Part shown: in pieces, positions 34,105 to 36,576 of the stretch
How positions within the stretch are numbered: position 1 is the stretch's first letter
How the letters are laid out: each line of letters starts with the position of its first letter
Assembly (NCBI GenBank): GCA_027067385.1
Contig: JAMOVV010000106.1
Coordinates: forward strand, 1-36,576
Length of the DNA: 36,576 nucleotides
DNA from: Desulfarculaceae bacterium
GTDB lineage: Bacteria; Desulfobacterota; Desulfarculia; Desulfarculales; Desulfarculaceae
Reading direction: 5' to 3'
Program-made: the position numbers and the translations under genes
Notes under the pieces: generated by a model
What the model was told of the DNA's origin: nothing
What the model saw: only the letters and a program-made list of their open reading frames with translations
The model's database searches: none

Positions 34105-34214
34105 GACGTTTTCCTCGGGTTGGCCGGCCGCCGCCGCGCGGGGCCGCTCATGGCCAGTTTGCAATATGGTCCAATTATCCCGGCCGGCTCCGGGGTTGTA
34201 AATAGTTATCGTGT

Positions 34215-34254
34215 CTTATGCCGCGCCGCGCCTGGCTAAAAGGCCCGGCATAAG
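34215..34254 (+). promoter_or_regulatory. Leader hairpin covering a ribosome binding site
   Basis: CTTATGCCG (34215-34223) and CGGCATAAG (34246-34254) form a perfect 9-bp stem with a 22-base loop. The 3' arm contains most of the AAGG ribosome binding site (34252-34255) of the ATG at 34260. Confidence 0.55.
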
Positions 34255-34259
34255 GTATC

Positions 34260-34487
34260 ATGGCTCAAACTCGACCAAGGACGTATGGTGCAATGAGCCC
34301 CGCATACAATCCCAAGATCGTCATATTCCTGGTGCGCCTCATCCTGGGGCTGGCCGGCGGCTGGTTCCTCTCCTACTTCTTTTTCAAGGGCAGCCTGCTG
34401 GTGGCCGGCATCCTGGCCGCCCTGGTGCTGGTGGCCGCCTATGCCTCCGAGGCCTGGCGGGTCAAGGGCTCGCGCAAGCCCAAGTAG
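34260..34487 (+). CDS. Small membrane protein (75 residues)
   Basis: Two membrane segments: about residues 19-43 (PKIVIFLVRLILGLAGGWFL then SYFFF) and 46-66 (LLVAGILAALVLVAAYASEA), with a short hinge and a basic C-terminus RVKGSRKPK, so both ends are probably cytoplasmic. The ATG at 34260 has AAGG five bases upstream. A second ATG at 34293 (MSPAYNPK) is a possible start. No family recognised. It stands alone on this strand, divergent from the 63-residue gene. Confidence 0.7.
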   Translation: MAQTRPRTYGAMSPAYNPKIVIFLVRLILGLAGGWFLSYFFFKGSLLVAGILAALVLVAAYASEAWRVKGSRKPK

Positions 34488-34499
34488 CCCCCGCCGGTT

Positions 34500-35375
34500 C
34501 TAGTCCATGCCCGCGGCCCGGCGCACCGCGATGGCCAGGGCGCTGACGTCCTTTTCGCCGTGGCCGGTGGCGATGAGTTCCTCCTCCACCCGGCTGACCA
34601 TCTCGGCCACCGGCATACTCACCCCCAGCTCCGCCGCCTCGGCCAAGGCTATGTCCAGGTCCTTTTTGTGTAGCCGCAGGCGAAAACCCAGGGGATAGGA
34701 GTTGTCGATCATAAAGCGGGCGCGGTTATCCAAAACCCAGGAGGCGGCCGCCCCGCCGGCGATGGCCTGTAGCACCCGTTCCAGGTTCAACCCGGCCCCC
34801 AGCCCCAGGGCCACCCCCTCGGCCACCGACTGGTACACCCCGGCGATGATGGTCTGGTTGATGGCCTTGGTCACCTGGCCGGCGCCCACCGGCCCCACGT
34901 GGGTCACCGTGGAACCCATGGCCAAGAGCACCGGCCGCACCGTCTCCACCTCGGCCTCCGATCCGCCGGCCATGATGGCCAGGGTGCCGCGCTCGGCCCC
35001 CTCCGAGCCGCCGGATACCGGCGCGTCGACCAGGCCCACCTCCCGCTTAGCCAGGCGCTCGGCCATGGCGCGGGTGGCCGCCGGGCTGATGGTGGACATG
35101 TCCACCACCACCGCCCCGCGACGCGCGCCGTGGATCACCCCGCGCTCCCCCAGCACCACCTCCCGCACGTCCGGGGTGTCGCTGACGCAGGTGATGATCA
35201 CCTCGGCCCCCTGGGCCGCCTCCGCCGGGCTGGCGGCGCGCGCGGCCCCGGCCGCGGCCAGGGGCTCTTCCCGGTCGCGGGTGCGGTTGTGCACCGTGAG
35301 CCGGTAGCCGGCCCGGAGCAAGCTCATGGCCATGGGAGCTCCCATGGTGCCGAGTCCCACAAAGGCTATATTCAT
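34500..35375 (-). CDS. Beta-hydroxyacid dehydrogenase (3-hydroxyisobutyrate / tartronate semialdehyde reductase family)
   Basis: NAD(P)-dependent dehydrogenase. The ATG at 35375 is eight bases from GGGGAG and starts MNIAFVGLGTMGAPMA with the Rossmann GLGTMG (7-12); an ATG two codons earlier lies too close to the ribosome binding site. 291 residues, the usual size. Substrate motif DAPVSGGSEGAERGTLAIM (118-136) and catalytic Lys170 in GQVTKAINQ are intact. A HNRTRDR segment (29-35) after strand 2 suggests NADPH preference (inference). The exact substrate (3-hydroxyisobutyrate, tartronate semialdehyde, succinate semialdehyde) cannot be told. Its stop faces the end of the small membrane protein gene 12 bp away. 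Confidence 0.9.
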   Translation of the reverse strand: MNIAFVGLGTMGAPMAMSLLRAGYRLTVHNRTRDREEPLAAAGAARAASPAEAAQGAEVIITCVSDTPDVREVVLGERGVIHGARRGAVVVDMSTISPAATRAMAERLAKREVGLVDAPVSGGSEGAERGTLAIMAGGSEAEVETVRPVLLAMGSTVTHVGPVGAGQVTKAINQTIIAGVYQSVAEGVALGLGAGLNLERVLQAIAGGAAASWVLDNRARFMIDNSYPLGFRLRLHKKDLDIALAEAAELGVSMPVAEMVSRVEEELIATGHGEKDVSALAIAVRRAAGMD

Positions 35376-35381
35376 CGACAT

Positions 35382-35638
35382 CTCTCCCCGCCCGGTTAAA
35401 CTTATCCTGGTTTTTATGGCCCCAGCCTACTATAAAATCGCCTTCGCGGGCCGCGGCCGGCGGTTATGGTGATATTTTTTCGGTGCCCAGCGGTCCTGGT
35501 CATACCGGGCCGGCCCCCAGGGGCCGGTAGGGATATAGGGTTGAAATGCATTATGAAATGCACATGGTTGCCTGGCCAGGTGCCGTCTGGCGACTCCAAC
35601 GGGATAAAATTTATACCCGCCGGGACCCAAAAAATAGG
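35382..35638. other. Intergenic stretch with hairpins
   Basis: No gene is seen. It contains a strong inverted repeat CCGGCCCC (35510-35517) with GGGGCCGG (35520-35527), and TGCATT-ATGA-AATGCA near 35550, within an AT-richer zone than the surrounding genes. Confidence 0.4.
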
Positions 35639-35666
35639 TTGACGCCTGAAAAAACCTTGCTATAGG
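35639..35666 (+). promoter_or_regulatory. Promoter of the leader peptide-ilvD unit
   Basis: TTGACG (35639-35644), 16 bases, TATAGG (35661-35666): five of six and four of six matches. The predicted start near 35673 lies about 30 bp before the leader peptide ATG. Confidence 0.55.
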
Positions 35667-35702
35667 TTTGCTGCATAGTCTTTTTCATCAGGAGGACTAA
35701 TC

Positions 35703-35834
35703 ATGAAACGGAAACCCATGTCCAGCTCAGGACCCAAGGCTTGCACTGCGGCACCCCGCTTTGGCCGCAACTCCCTCCGTTTTCTGCCCTGCCTGATTAT
35801 CTCCGTACTTAGCCTCATTATTCTGCCCCTGTAG
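35703..35834 (+). CDS. Short Leu/Ile/Val-rich peptide, candidate ilvD leader
   Basis: 43 codons from ATG 35703 with a near-perfect AGGAGG (35690-35695) upstream. The N-terminal half is basic and polar (MKRKPMSSSGPKACTAAPRF). The last 16 codons read LPCLIISVLSLIILPL, where 11 of 16 are Leu, Ile or Val, and the stop codon sits inside a small hairpin (GCCCC-TGTA-GGGGC, 35825-35838). It lies 148 bp before ilvD, a branched-chain amino acid biosynthesis gene, with its own promoter, so it may be an attenuation leader peptide. The alternative is a tiny single-pass membrane protein. No T-tailed terminator is evident before ilvD, which is the weak point of the attenuation idea. Confidence 0.6.
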   Translation: MKRKPMSSSGPKACTAAPRFGRNSLRFLPCLIISVLSLIILPL

Positions 35835-35982
35835 GGGCACTAATCACTTACATAACGTCTGCTCCGCGTCCTTACCGCCAGGTAGGCGCCTAAGAGCTAT
35901 TTGAACCGGCCACAACCGGCGCTCCGCCTCTTTGCACCGCGGACCCGCACCCGGGGCGGCCGGCACGGTTGGAGTTGTTTGG

Positions 35983-36576
35983 ATGGTTTATCCCAGCGAC
36001 CAGATGAAAAAAGGTCTTCACCGCGCCCCCCAGCGCAGCCTGCTGCACGCCCTGGGGGTGAAGCGCCGCCACCTGGACCGTCCCTTTGTGGGGGTGGCCA
36101 ATTCGTACAACCAGGTGGTGCCGGGGCACATGCACCTGGACCGCCTGGCCGAGGCGGTGGGGCGCGGGGTGCGCCAGGCCGGCGGGGTGCCCTTTGAGTT
36201 CAACACCATCGGCATCTGCGACGGCTTGGCCATGGGCCACGGGGGCATGTACTGTTCCCTGCCCAGCCGGGAGCTGGTGGCCGACAGCGTGGAGCTAATG
36301 GCCAGCGCCCATGCCTTTGACGCCCTGGTGCTGGTGGCGGCCTGCGACAAGATTGTGCCCGGCATGCTCATGGCCGCCGCCCGGCTGAACCTGCCGGCGA
36401 TCATGGTCACCGGCGGTCCCATGGCCCACGGCGAGTTCGGCGGGCAGGTAGTGGACCTCATCACCGTCTTCGAGGCGGTGGCCAAGGTGGAGGCCGGGAC
36501 CATGGACCCGGCCGAGCTGGCCGAGCTGGAGCAGGCGGCTTGTCCCGGCCCGGGAAGCTGCGCCGGCATGTTCACC
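35983..36576 (+). CDS. ilvD: Dihydroxy-acid dehydratase (N-terminal part, runs off the window)
   Basis: ATG with GGAG (35971-35974) eight bases upstream; 198 codons are present with no stop before the window ends. IlvD/Edd family [Fe-S] dehydratase that makes 2-keto acids for valine, isoleucine and leucine. Seen: [26 protein letters not shown], the ICDGLAMGH motif with Asp80, [27 protein letters not shown] with cluster ligand Cys121 and Lys123, TGGPM, and [12 protein letters not shown] with Cys187 and Cys193. The 43-codon peptide upstream could regulate it. Edd (phosphogluconate dehydratase) is a related alternative, but the length of spacing and motifs favour IlvD. Confidence 0.93.
   Translation, partial: MVYPSDQMKKGLHRAPQRSLLHALGVKRRHLDRPFVGVANSYNQVVPGHMHLDRLAEAVGRGVRQAGGVPFEFNTIGICDGLAMGHGGMYCSLPSRELVADSVELMASAHAFDALVLVAACDKIVPGMLMAAARLNLPAIMVTGGPMAHGEFGGQVVDLITVFEAVAKVEAGTMDPAELAELEQAACPGPGSCAGMFT

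Overview
The window is visibly GC-rich with strongly GC-ending codons and carries an almost continuous set of chromosomal genes. Inference on the organism: the run tmk-holB-ricT-metG, the run rlmE-yebC-ruvC-ruvA, a B12-dependent (class II) ribonucleotide reductase, a DsrE-type protein next to a FadL-type porin, and a CheR-tether-like acidic tail on the chemoreceptor all suggest a high-GC anaerobic deltaproteobacterium (Desulfobacterota, for example a Desulfarculales-type sulfate reducer). No marker in the window proves the taxon.

Layout. 1-7290: signal peptidase I (minus strand), then a plus-strand block with 23S rRNA methyltransferase rlmE, translation factor yebC, Holliday-junction genes ruvC and ruvA, an uncharacterised protein behind a candidate sigma-54 promoter, an enolase-superfamily enzyme and ruvB. 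7290-9950: a sparse accessory island, all minus strand, with a 285-residue protein that looks like a bacterial gasdermin (pore-forming cell-death effector), an orphan 96-residue protein behind a consensus-like promoter, and a TIGR04076-type small protein. 10040-16435: housekeeping genes tmk, holB, ricT and metG, then a UMF1/Atg22-like MFS permease. 16526-23533 (minus): a chemoreceptor with two zinc-binding-like modules around a Cache domain, a DUF2207 membrane protein and the class II ribonucleotide reductase.

23799-28435 (plus): a PlsC-type acyltransferase overlapping a CobW-family GTPase, then a MerR regulator translationally coupled to a membrane protein with a C-terminal SCP2 domain, followed by an iron-sulfur-flavoprotein-like protein that also ends in an SCP2 domain. 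A strong bidirectional terminator closes this block. 28666-29046 holds three tandem 129-bp units full of inverted repeats. 29048-31292 (minus) is a marR-fadL-dsrE operon with a palindromic operator on its promoter. tRNA-Leu(TAG) follows. 31970-34104 (minus) holds a small acidic protein and an acetyl-CoA hydrolase/transferase-GNAT fusion. 34260-36576 holds a small membrane protein with a hairpin over its ribosome binding site, a beta-hydroxyacid dehydrogenase, a short Leu/Ile/Val-rich leader peptide missed by ordinary ORF calling, and the start of ilvD, which runs off the window.

Most noteworthy are the gasdermin-like gene without a neighbouring protease, the two adjacent SCP2 fusion proteins under a MerR regulator (one with an internal ribosome binding site), the structured 129-bp repeat array, the sigma-54 promoter with an upstream 20-bp repeat array, and the candidate ilvD leader peptide. 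All functional statements rest on reading motifs by eye. No database search was run.
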